Shown here: piece by piece, positions 27,401 to 34,401 of the stretch
Layout: every line of letters starts with the position of its first letter
How positions within the stretch are numbered: the stretch's first letter is position 1
NCBI RefSeq assembly: GCF_014284335.1
Contig: NZ_JACOGF010000003.1
Span: 248,001-312,000, forward strand
Length of the DNA stretch: 64,000 nt
Origin: Undibacterium hunanense
GTDB taxonomy: Bacteria; Pseudomonadota; Gammaproteobacteria; Burkholderiales; Burkholderiaceae_D
Reading direction: 5' to 3'
Made by a program: the position numbers and the translations under genes
The notes under the pieces: generated by a model
The model's input: the letters and a program-made list of their open reading frames with translations, nothing else
What the model was told of the DNA's origin: nothing
Databases searched by the model: none

Positions 27401-28935
27401 TACAAACCAGTTTCTGGAAACAATGGGAAGAGAAATTTTTTCCTGCTGAAATACAGCAAGCCGCCTCAGACATGGGAATGCCAGATCCGTCATTCCTGCC
27501 TGCGGGCCAGGCTCTGCTTTGGTCAGCGATACCAGAAGAAACGTACAAAACCAGCCTGCAAGATTTATTATTCAAATCAAAACAAGTTGCAGAGTATGCC
27601 AGAGCCAATGCGGCAACGGTCAACCAGGATACCCTGTCCTCTGCCAGAGTACCAGGTAAGCCACTCAGCTATGCAGTGAAAAAAACTGCTACATCTATTA
27701 CATCGGCTAAATCAGCTAAAGCGGCTGACATAGAGAATATACAGAATGTAGAGAATGCACAGGATGTACAACAGACGCAGAAAGACCAGGCGCGATCGGA
27801 CGTGGAAAGACTGGCATTTATCCTGCAACGTCATACAGAACCGGATGCAGAACAAAAAACGATCTTTGTCTTGCTGACGCAAAAACTACTGGCAAATAAC
27901 ACGGAAACACTCAAGGCAATGGCCGGTGAAGTGATGACCAGCGCACTGAGCAGGCCACAAGGCCTGCGCCGCCTGCTAGATATTTTGCCACCTCTTGCCC
28001 TGAAAAATCTGCTGGGAAAATTATTGCCAGTTTTCTCACCAAGATTGCCATCGCTGTTCGTGCAACTGGAAGCAGCCCTGGGAATAGCGATTCCGCCACT
28101 GGCCAACTTTGTCTGGCGCATCGTGTACGAAAATGTCTTTGTCAGTCACATCACGCAGCCCGGCCCGGCATTTACCCAGGCCATGGTGCGTGGCCTGGCT
28201 TCACACTATCAGGCAACAGATATTGCTGACTGGTTAAGCAAAACCGACGACGTGGCATTGCAAACGCACAGAGACGTGGCAGACGCACCGGCAAGATCAA
28301 CACATGCGGTTGAGCAGAATACTCCTGCCCCGGAAAATAAATCCGGCGCTGTCAAGCCAGCCGAAGCCATTCAGCCGCGCAAGGACAGAACGCAATCCGG
28401 TGACATACCAGATCGTGCGGATATCAATGTAGACAATATCCATATACACAATGGTGGACTGATCCTGCTGGCGCCGTATATACAAAGACTGTTCGATATT
28501 CTGGAACTGACCAGAAACGGTAATTTTGTTGATGAGCAAAGTGCACAGAGATCCGTGCATTTGCTCCAGTTCATTGTTACCGGTGAACTGGAGACACCTG
28601 AATACCAACTGGTGCTGAATAAATTATTGTGTGGAATTAAGGGCGGCATACCGATATGCAGCGGCATCAGCATCCTTGACCGCGAAAAGGAAGTGATAGA
28701 GCAAATGCTGGGAGGCGTGATCGCCAACTGGGGAGCACTGGGTGGTTCCTCCATCGCGGCCCTGCGGGAAACTTTTTTGCAAAGGCAGGCGCATTTGTAC
28801 CGGCAAGATGAGGCCTGGCACATGAAAGTGCTTCCAGGTACGTTTGACATGTTACTGGATCGCCTGCCCTGGAGCTTCGCCCTGACCAGACTCCCCTGGA
28901 TGGAAGAACCGATACATACAACCTGGCGCGGATAG
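21445..28935 (+). CDS. Giant contractile injection system tape-measure-family protein (CIS_TMP)
   Basis: The 2496-residue protein has a family-typical N-terminus (about 1-90: IDDLIFDFSFAQGQMEE, IYRIEKLEIDLGEMTEEELP). Its C-terminal domain (about 2335-2496) is also typical: GGLILLAPYIQRLF, RSVHLLQFIVTGELETPEY, LNKLLCGI, and MLLDRLPWSFALTRLPWM. Between them lie helical modules that recur near residues 373, 593, 823 and 1711 (pattern LYxAL-x-x-x-D-x-x-x-x-x-P-H-W). They are joined by low-complexity acidic linkers rich in Asp/Asn/Thr/Val/Ala (about 725-815 and 1070-1100) and Glu/Asn/Ser (about 1270-1305). Family members are called tape measures (Pvc14/Afp14 type) and may set particle length. This one is very long. 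It overlaps the upstream gene by 10 bases. Confidence 0.88.
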   Translation: MVMIMKSFHAIDDLIFDFSFAQGQMEESTLSDWISTSIPALIDEVMEQSDTGAGIYRIEKLEIDLGEMTEEELPTELPRRLYAQLSSALNMPREQATEPSIVEEVAADDRQYLEDFLRTGQLAWIASTHPREAHIQLLERVLKNSDAANTMKKIVANEQMRLRLLLQFGEKQLFNVLEKLLAEWPAQLSHKVQQWAQLELASHSTSTTAAQAYWQWLYQLSAGQTQAMDTALHSWSVSSNKASHELLTQYQQYLEKNSPSPEQEQRSLSVLFGEEFIEKMLATKIPDRKGMKGKQAGIQSPEKEISGKPLDFITDEVANRQNETTPAVAAVDKGQKHLASDATTNQSGDHNSQKSNREKPGDLTDTPQDTINVDHLYQALCAGDWPAIKPHWQNLTGKHADLLRRAQAQGWTHWLQNVPAEQLRVASQILQPRASWVLERILNQSRFINPDQAKLWFEQSLPILLSAKPSSLQPDALLIQLPPLRDVAAGMEELHTYLPQISNAKRTPAMASQPGLHEQEDADIDAPSVNKDIALFGNKKSARKTATKNKITSATSIEKSGDTGVASEKPEVQASNLPTSTGDVITDNAAISLTQLYKALENADLHQLNPHWERLLHQHGDIIRQAQASAWTVWLSTLPPQKLHDLCLVLQASATCDLEELIDKLPGKLPFTARQALLASAIPLLLQAAPDSVHMADLLRQLPQLRALEQDSIATSPEATVTDQVSGTTGPAHIDMNADTDTATDVHADNGNDADSDTNIQVNVDAPVNANAATYTQLSTDTNVDINAAIDIVKLGAADTDTSTDTDTDTDTDGKQNPATIELSALSKQLFQALSAVDTAAIMHTWTSAGAQKIDSLRQVWMLIRHQQRQEILQSLDIVVLMEWVQILQPQAIQLATELRQQARRLAQVAQVLRTHKNNLLPIEASTASTMGISDNTATETKNTATINVGINAGLDSGINTEVNVRNSAAIGAESIPVTRNTSSANLSTAEMVEQYAEQLQRKSMQHLLQANTEQAAPVNVIQAILSDQEHAADIVHIWKKLPDMEQQAKQLHQALQNWSIPDQIATTKNAATQQADADIDAHAHADVDVDADADAASFMQEHGDIPAPTDIRESGKNQDFSNFRLWVQGQVSLWTLELSNDQLQQWLRWWFASNPQQGLEQDQNQDHHLLFRQSVISYFEQAEYPALFLKLVLTQLQQDKEIDLDRLLQESLSLASQEEIVPQGTVHTDQAESRLQSGIQTHNHVHNQVHAQTQNTATPGMERETGFEAEFNPELSSELNSKLNSESDSSVNTELTPEYTSAHLSPTLNPLLSSDLGKQLLLWLTREHHGPDAVKDISDQHPEFTSLLVQLKQDSSILNACNSAQLHQLLLDYLGLEYGDQTRQHFLQSIERYALQSADLHTYLRMVLQDLLAQKIIDLEQILAVSRDADIQLKAQVISAYFPREVTDEVKDEVTAVNQSGQPIATIPTTRMQEAVPDLPQVNDSQGSKDIPDTPTVPDMQDIITQAQAWNTPALHFWLSQLMASTPQLRATQVWLMALETQIKQLAGAKNAALIPYLLLQILMHRQTDEQQQLSFRQAILQYFPYSEEQLQAIAAWLNNDAQALELQQKIDFCLAQADAQPRDMAAQGDDTIANTITATSSEQSENTSANEPDAEPQKVAESQANEIPKANNEQSGDAHVLYEAVIPGVTPRRSSSPAEVPPDRSVQQLMPNLPHRIAQAMLQANMDSLAPVWAHLMTAERNLLEQGLRRYMVRPEEQRRLLAQTSHDKLRDLIHVLQHLAGSMLGIVWANWNACQASANPSASASALKEKLLAASFSFLLTSTADTFHAENFLRKLLSVFVQDSSTDAAMLSLAQSWLAHFSTSRPEPLFTALNTLVYGRSYLRVLQQRILPPADLPQAALPVSEAEDHPVTTKAKAMPATMDVNETGTSRELIISTLSNEFPQLMQEFLHELEQTNLDHAQFSPEEWQHLLYTLLNQFPARLQTSFWKQWEEKFFPAEIQQAASDMGMPDPSFLPAGQALLWSAIPEETYKTSLQDLLFKSKQVAEYARANAATVNQDTLSSARVPGKPLSYAVKKTATSITSAKSAKAADIENIQNVENAQDVQQTQKDQARSDVERLAFILQRHTEPDAEQKTIFVLLTQKLLANNTETLKAMAGEVMTSALSRPQGLRRLLDILPPLALKNLLGKLLPVFSPRLPSLFVQLEAALGIAIPPLANFVWRIVYENVFVSHITQPGPAFTQAMVRGLASHYQATDIADWLSKTDDVALQTHRDVADAPARSTHAVEQNTPAPENKSGAVKPAEAIQPRKDRTQSGDIPDRADINVDNIHIHNGGLILLAPYIQRLFDILELTRNGNFVDEQSAQRSVHLLQFIVTGELETPEYQLVLNKLLCGIKGGIPICSGISILDREKEVIEQMLGGVIANWGALGGSSIAALRETFLQRQAHLYRQDEAWHMKVLPGTFDMLLDRLPWSFALTRLPWMEEPIHTTWRG
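23839..23883 (+). repeat. In-frame hexanucleotide (GACACA) tandem repeat in the tape-measure gene
   Basis: A run of GATACA/GACACA units encodes alternating Asp-Thr (DTDTSTDTDTDTDTDTDG). Each unit is 6 bp, so slippage would change linker length without breaking the frame. The nearby segment 24672-24733 has a similar GCTGAT/GTTGAT run encoding Asp-Ala/Val repeats. Confidence 0.75.
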
Positions 28936-28943
28936 ACCAATTT

Positions 28944-30305
28944 GTGGAAATGACAGATAGAGATATGAACAACAACGCAGCATGCCTGGAGCGAGAAATA
29001 GCCTGGTTTACCCAGGTTTGCGATATGCGCTTCCGTAGCTATTTTAGCGACGGTGATGACACACGCCCCTTGCAGGAATCATGTCCTGTCCCGGATTTGC
29101 ATACGGATGATGGCCCGTATGCAGAACTGGTATTGCAATATCAAATGGGATTTGAAGAAAGGGTCATTTTTCTTTTGGCATTCTTGCCCCATTGCCGTCC
29201 GCAGGCGCTGGATATTTTCATGCTGCAAAATGCGCAAACAGGACGAGCCTACAGTGAAATTGGTGGCTGGCGCGGCAAAATTCATGGTGGTTTTTTACCG
29301 ACCTGCGAAACCGCTGCCTTCATTCTGGCCGGCAATGACCTGGAAGAACGCTTTAACGTCGCACGTCTGTTCCAGGAAGACCATTTTTTCCTGCAACAGG
29401 GCATTTTGCGTTTGGAACATGGTGCCAATGGCGAGCCGTTTTTTGGTTCTTCCTTCATGCTGGGGAATGAGTATCTGCAAAGACTGAGCAGCGGTGAGAT
29501 TCACAAGCCTGATTTCAGTGCCAATTTCCCGGCCAAACTGATGCACACCAAGCTGTCATGGAGCGACCTGGTATTGAATCCAGAAGTCATGGAAGAAGTA
29601 GAAAACATCGTGACCTGGTTAAGACATCCTCAGTTGATCCTGCAGCGCTGGGGGCTGGAGAAAACTGTCAAGCCAGGCTACCGCAGTCTGTTTTATGGTC
29701 CACCGGGTACCGGCAAAACCCTGACAGCCTGTCTGATAGGTGCTGCTGTTGGCGCAGACGTGTATCGCATCGATCTCTCGATGATCGTTTCAAAGTACAT
29801 CGGTGAAACCGAAAAAAACCTGGCCAGTGTATTTGACCAGGCGCAAAACAAGAAATGGATCTTGTTTTTTGATGAGGCAGATGCGCTTTTTGGCAAACGT
29901 ACGCAAACCAGCAGCTCCAATGACCGGCACGCCAACCAGGAGATTTCCTATCTCTTGCAAAGGGTAGAAGATTTTCCGGGCGTGGTACTGCTGGCGACCA
30001 ATTTGAAGGCGAATATAGACCAGGCTTTTGCACGTCGTTTTCAAAGTGAAGTCTATTTCGCCATGCCTGACCCCACGCAACGCGAGCGCCTCTGGCGGGG
30101 ATTGTTTTCACAGGCTGACAGCCTGGGCCCGGATGTTGATTTCAAACGACTGGCCGAAAAATATGAATTGTCTGGTGGTGCCCTGCTTAACGTCGCGCGT
30201 TACGCCGCCATACGTGCGGTCAGAATGCAGCGCCAAGCCATCGTGCAAGACGACCTGATAGCTGGTATTGGAAAAGAATTAATGAAGGATGGAAAAACAC
30301 TATGA
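28944..30305 (+). CDS. AAA+ ATPase of the eCIS (Pvc15-like)
   Basis: The 453-residue protein has an N-terminal winged/helical region (about 1-215) and a C-terminal AAA module. Walker A is GPPGTGKT at residues 252-259, and Walker B ends LFFDEADALF with its Asp at 310. Sensor-1 region VVLLATNLKANID and arginine-finger region FARRFQ follow. It resembles the spastin/FtsH-like ATPases always found in eCIS clusters, thought to assist assembly or recycling rather than to act as the T6SS ClpV. Starts at GTG 28944 or ATG 28950/28965 are possible. It overlaps the next gene by 4 bases (ATGA). Confidence 0.92.
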   Translation: MEMTDRDMNNNAACLEREIAWFTQVCDMRFRSYFSDGDDTRPLQESCPVPDLHTDDGPYAELVLQYQMGFEERVIFLLAFLPHCRPQALDIFMLQNAQTGRAYSEIGGWRGKIHGGFLPTCETAAFILAGNDLEERFNVARLFQEDHFFLQQGILRLEHGANGEPFFGSSFMLGNEYLQRLSSGEIHKPDFSANFPAKLMHTKLSWSDLVLNPEVMEEVENIVTWLRHPQLILQRWGLEKTVKPGYRSLFYGPPGTGKTLTACLIGAAVGADVYRIDLSMIVSKYIGETEKNLASVFDQAQNKKWILFFDEADALFGKRTQTSSSNDRHANQEISYLLQRVEDFPGVVLLATNLKANIDQAFARRFQSEVYFAMPDPTQRERLWRGLFSQADSLGPDVDFKRLAEKYELSGGALLNVARYAAIRAVRMQRQAIVQDDLIAGIGKELMKDGKTL

Positions 30306-33300
30306 TTACCATCATGAAGCGACATTCATATCGCCCCGGTTTATGGCAATTAAGCTGCCTGCTGCTAGCGTGCAGCATTGTTTTCGATAGCCAGACATGG
30401 GCCGCCTCCCCTACAACACCGACGACACCGGCAAGTGCGGGCAGCACAGCAACAGCAGCCAGCACCAGCGCAGCCAGTGCGGGTAATACCGCGCCAGTTG
30501 CAGCAGCAGTAGTGACATCAGCAGCCCCAGCCCCTGCGATTGTCCCTGTTATCGCTCCTGCTGTTACCGTTGCCGTGCCCGCGCCCGCCTCAACCGGTGT
30601 CAGCAACTTGCCGGTATATGCAGACAAGAACAAGCTGGTGTCAGCCAGAAAGTCTGTAAAGGCAAACTACATGCCGGCCGTCATTGTGCCGGCAACCGCG
30701 ATCGCTCCTGCTCCTGCCCCAGCTTCCGCACCTGCCGCTGCAAGTACCGTATCTGTCATCGTGCCAGCGCCAGCCGCAATGACCGCACCACCGCAAGTAC
30801 CACAAATGTCGCAGGCAACATCAGCATCAAAGGCCGCCAGGGCACCGGTACTGACATCCATCACCTCGCCAGTTTTCGGAGATTATGAGCGTATCTGGCG
30901 CATCTCCAACTTCCGTAACCTGAGTCATGACGTTGTACTGCAAATGCAGCAACAGATGGGACTGGTCTATTATCCGCTGGCAGATTGGAAACATGATTAC
31001 GCCTTGCCCAAACAACCGCTCAACGATGGCATACTGGGGCCGATTACTGCATCCTGGCTGCAGCGTATGTGCTTCAATTTCAAAATTCCCCTGGATGAAA
31101 GTCTCGGTACCCGCCTGCCAGCAGCAGTAACGCGACTGGCAGAATTCGCCAAGAAATACCCGACAGAAATGGGTATCCTGATCAGCCCGGACTTTGAAAG
31201 CTGGGACAATCTCGAACCTGAGCCACAACGCGGGCAGGATTTTCAGGTCAGGCGACAAGGCAGCGATGCCGAATTGCTGGCACTGGTAAAACGCTATCTG
31301 TCCAGAAAAAAAACAAGAACCAAAACAACAGGCAATAGCAATGATGTCCGTGAACCAAATACCGTCTACATCTACTCACTGACAGCAGATGACCTTGCCA
31401 TACTGGGAGGAAAAGACCAAGTCATACTTGCCTTGACGGCACTGAAAGATAAAGAGTTTGATTCGGTAGAAGCCATGAAAGCCGCCGTCAATCAGGCATT
31501 GGGCAACCGTGCACAGTTGTATCAACATCTGTGGCCCCTGATAGAAAAACAGATCGTTGATGTCACTGGCTACCAGATCAATGCGTCCAAACTCGCTGCC
31601 TTGAAAACACAGAACGTCGACGATGCCGCTCTCAGGGCGCTGGCCAAACTCAATGACAATTATTTCCTGGATAAGTCAGAATTGGAATTGAATGTGAACG
31701 ATGTCCTGAAGGATTTCCCGCCCGAAGAGGTAGCGGCGACATTCACAAAACTGAGCAAACAGGCTGAGGTGCTGGATGGCGTGCAACTGAATGCACAGTC
31801 TTTGGTCAATTTAAAAAATGACTTGAAAGGCGACATCAACAATGCCAGCGTGCCGACTGGCATCATAAAAATGCTGAAGGAAATTCAGGACGTTCAGTAT
31901 CCGGATGTCAATCTGTTCAATAGTGCAGCGCGTGCAAAAATCCTGTACTCCTTAGCGGCCTGTAAAAAGAACCTGCCACAGGATAATCAATATGTTGCCA
32001 GTATACGCTTCGGTGATGATGAACTCGCCTTGCTCAAAGCAGACTTGACCAATCTTGAAGCAGGCCTCATTAAGGGTAACGCACAAATCGACCTGAACGC
32101 TACATTTGACAGACTGACCAAACTTCGTGCGCGTCAGAATGCCTGCTCCATGGAAGAGTACAAAGGCATTATTGCTGACGTTGCCAAAATCTTTGACAGC
32201 TATCTGGCAAGCATCGTTGACGCTACCGCCAGGAAAAATTACCCTAATTCCGGTTTGCCCATCAAGTGGAATGGTGGCAAATGTGGTTGCGCACTCGATC
32301 ATGTAACAGGTGTGGTCTACGGTTTTTATCCCTTCTGGGCCAATCAGGGCAAAGAACAGACCATGAATTTCAGCATGCTGAGTCGTATTGCTTATCATGC
32401 CCTCAGTATGGATAACCTGGGTGAACTCAAACAGAGCAATGACCTTGCCAAGGGTGGCCAATTCACCATCGATGATGGTTCAGCCGCGCAGAATGAATTT
32501 ATTCAGACCGCCCGCAACTACAATACCAAAGTGGACTGGGTGGTGCAAAAAAGTGACTGGGATGAATGGAATAAATATCCACGGGAAAGCAAGCAAGCGA
32601 TCTTCCGCAGGCTGGCAAACAATATTATCAACCTCCTGCATACCCCTTTAACGGATAGATTCTCCAAGGCCATGCCTTATCTGACCCTGGGCTTCAGCAG
32701 AACACCAAAACGCGGCGATGGCGTCACCATCTATTTCCAGGATTATCCGAAAGACGCCGATTCTGCCCAGTTATTCAATGAATTTTATGGTTATCTCAGG
32801 CATAGCATGTCTGGTGACAAGGTCGCCATCAATGTTCTTTTGTCCAGACAGGCACTGGCAGATCAGGATAGTGCGTTTGGCATGGCAAACTTGATCAAGT
32901 TGCGTAAAGTGGAAAGAGAAATCCATGGCAGCAAGGAAGAATACAATCGTGATCTGAAAACCTATTTCCTGATCTTGCTGGATGAACCAAGTACCGATGC
33001 CAAAAAACTGCTGCGCCATGATATCGACGTCGAAAGCGGTATCAGCGGTGCCGAACGGGTGGAATTTTTGCAAGGCATTGTACCGGTCGTACAATTCGAT
33101 AACCGCAACTGGCAGCAGCTGGAGGCAGATATCGCCTACATGAATTACAACTTTGGCGGTATGGGCTTCTGGCCACTGCCTGTCGCCAATCTGGCCAAGC
33201 CGGTTCCGGCCACACCACAATCCTGCGTAGCATCAGAGCAAGTTTTGATCTGCCTGCTGGAAAATTTCAAAATGCCAGGCACGGAAAATCGCTTGCCTTC

Positions 33301-33664
33301 GCTCATCGCCCGTGAAGTCTGCGAATACCGCTGGCCGCTTATCATCCTGATGAACTTCTGGCTGATTGCGATTGCCGTATTGGCCTTCCTGTATTTTAAA
33401 TATTGCAATATACAAAATTTCATCCGTCAGTATTTTTTGTGGATGTTGATTTTCGTTCTGGTGCCACCGTTGATTATCTTCACCCTGTTGCTATTTTATG
33501 ATCCGACCTGGAGCGGGCTATCGCAAGGAAATCTGCCCTTCATCATTGCGCTTGCCGTGATCGTTGTAGGTACCATAGCGGGTTACCTGTACATCCGCTC
33601 TCAGCGCGAATTACCGCAGCGAGAGAGGATCAAGCAGCAAAAGAAAAAGCCCAGGGAATCATAG
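30302..33664 (+). CDS. Exported, membrane-anchored protein with GH18-like domain, last gene of the eCIS operon
   Basis: The 1120-residue protein has an N-terminal signal peptide (SCLLLACSIVF...TWAA; a lipobox-like LLAC is also present) and an Ala/Pro/Thr-rich periplasmic linker (about 37-190). A peptidoglycan-binding-like helical segment follows (about 200-270). A GH18-like barrel at about 670-960 runs from GVVYGFYPFW to NFGGMGFWPLP. Three C-terminal membrane helices (about 1011-1030, 1042-1063 and 1079-1099) end in a very basic tail (QRERIKQQKKKPRE), predicted cytoplasmic. At residues 806-813 the expected catalytic DGxDxDxE reads DGVTIYFQ, so two catalytic acids are replaced. It may tether the system to the envelope or sense or bind the cell wall rather than cut it. 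The family is inferred by eye. Confidence 0.65.
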   Translation: MITIMKRHSYRPGLWQLSCLLLACSIVFDSQTWAASPTTPTTPASAGSTATAASTSAASAGNTAPVAAAVVTSAAPAPAIVPVIAPAVTVAVPAPASTGVSNLPVYADKNKLVSARKSVKANYMPAVIVPATAIAPAPAPASAPAAASTVSVIVPAPAAMTAPPQVPQMSQATSASKAARAPVLTSITSPVFGDYERIWRISNFRNLSHDVVLQMQQQMGLVYYPLADWKHDYALPKQPLNDGILGPITASWLQRMCFNFKIPLDESLGTRLPAAVTRLAEFAKKYPTEMGILISPDFESWDNLEPEPQRGQDFQVRRQGSDAELLALVKRYLSRKKTRTKTTGNSNDVREPNTVYIYSLTADDLAILGGKDQVILALTALKDKEFDSVEAMKAAVNQALGNRAQLYQHLWPLIEKQIVDVTGYQINASKLAALKTQNVDDAALRALAKLNDNYFLDKSELELNVNDVLKDFPPEEVAATFTKLSKQAEVLDGVQLNAQSLVNLKNDLKGDINNASVPTGIIKMLKEIQDVQYPDVNLFNSAARAKILYSLAACKKNLPQDNQYVASIRFGDDELALLKADLTNLEAGLIKGNAQIDLNATFDRLTKLRARQNACSMEEYKGIIADVAKIFDSYLASIVDATARKNYPNSGLPIKWNGGKCGCALDHVTGVVYGFYPFWANQGKEQTMNFSMLSRIAYHALSMDNLGELKQSNDLAKGGQFTIDDGSAAQNEFIQTARNYNTKVDWVVQKSDWDEWNKYPRESKQAIFRRLANNIINLLHTPLTDRFSKAMPYLTLGFSRTPKRGDGVTIYFQDYPKDADSAQLFNEFYGYLRHSMSGDKVAINVLLSRQALADQDSAFGMANLIKLRKVEREIHGSKEEYNRDLKTYFLILLDEPSTDAKKLLRHDIDVESGISGAERVEFLQGIVPVVQFDNRNWQQLEADIAYMNYNFGGMGFWPLPVANLAKPVPATPQSCVASEQVLICLLENFKMPGTENRLPSLIAREVCEYRWPLIILMNFWLIAIAVLAFLYFKYCNIQNFIRQYFLWMLIFVLVPPLIIFTLLLFYDPTWSGLSQGNLPFIIALAVIVVGTIAGYLYIRSQRELPQRERIKQQKKKPRES

Positions 33665-33690
33665 AGCCTATATGTGATATGCGATAAGTG

Positions 33691-33724
33691 TGATAAAGGG
33701 TAGATATGAATCTACCCTTTATCA
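33691..33724 (+). terminator. Hairpin terminator at the end of the eCIS operon
   Basis: A perfect 14-bp stem (TGATAAAGGGTAGA / TCTACCCTTTATCA) with a 6-base loop lies 26 bases after the last eCIS stop codon, between convergent genes. The T-tract is short, so it may work in both directions or act with Rho. Confidence 0.75.
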
Positions 33725-33761
33725 TTTCAAAAAAGTGGATGAGGCTTGCTACAACATTAAG

Positions 33762-34328
33762 TCAGCAAGGTTCAGGCATATAGTCACGCGGCCAGCCATG
33801 GTTGCGGCGAAAACTCGGTGACGATGCCAGACCACGCAGACGTCCCAGATCAAATTGCGCAAGTTGTTGTGCGACTGCGCTATTGATGGTGATTTTTACC
33901 TGCATCATGAGTAAATCCAGGTTGCTGCCAGTGATATCCAGATTGCGCCGGGTTACATGCTGTCTGATGTCTGGCGTCTCTGCCTCATCCAGTCTTTGAT
34001 GATCTGCACGTGCACCTTCTTCTACCATGCAAAAGCAGTAATAGACATCGGCCAGGGTCATTGTGTCTTGCCAGTGGCAACAGTGCCAGCCATCTTTGCC
34101 AGCATCGCAGGTGACCAGTTGATAGTCGTGAAGAATACGAATGATGGATCGGACCAGAGCAGGCCGTTTGCCTGTACAACGTGCCAGCTCCGTGATGGAA
34201 ATGGAATCGGGCATGCTCATCACTAGTTTTGCCAGCAGTTCAACGGCAATATAAAACTGTTCGTTGATACCGGCATCGGCAAAAATTTCAGTTTTTGAGC
34301 GTACCTGTTTTCTTTTTGCCAGACTCAT
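33762..34328 (-). CDS. Rrf2 family transcriptional regulator
   Basis: The 188-residue protein has an Rrf2-type winged helix at about residues 25-100. Segments FYIAVELLAKLVM, SISITELARCTGKRPALVRSIIRIL and the family-typical MTLADVYYCF are visible. The three-cysteine iron-sulfur motif of IscR is not present in its usual spacing; cysteines occur as WHCCHW and YYCFC. The C-terminal part (VKITINSAVAQQLAQFDL) matches the Rrf2 dimerisation region. It is convergent with the eCIS operon, so control of that operon is possible but not indicated by sequence. Confidence 0.8.
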   Translation of the reverse strand: MSLAKRKQVRSKTEIFADAGINEQFYIAVELLAKLVMSMPDSISITELARCTGKRPALVRSIIRILHDYQLVTCDAGKDGWHCCHWQDTMTLADVYYCFCMVEEGARADHQRLDEAETPDIRQHVTRRNLDITGSNLDLLMMQVKITINSAVAQQLAQFDLGRLRGLASSPSFRRNHGWPRDYMPEPC

Positions 34329-34357
34329 GTGCGCAATTCTTCTAAATCATTGTGGAT

Positions 34358-34393
34358 ACCGGGGCGTAACGCGGCTTTCGGCTACGCCCCGGT
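34358..34393 (-). terminator. GC-rich hairpin downstream of the LivJ-type gene
   Basis: An 11-bp perfect stem (ACCGGGGCGTA / TACGCCCCGGT) sits just after the binding-protein stop on the minus strand. No clear T-tract follows, so it may be a Rho-assisted terminator or an RNA-stabilising hairpin. Confidence 0.6.
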
Positions 34394-34401
34394 CTTGACG
34401 T

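Noticed and set aside
6520..33664. Interpretation as a type VI secretion system or a prophage tail
   Set aside because: No TssJ/L/M membrane complex, TssB/C pair or ClpV is present, and there are no phage capsid, lysis or replication genes. DUF4255, DUF5908, CIS_TMP and the AAA+ ATPase point to an eCIS.
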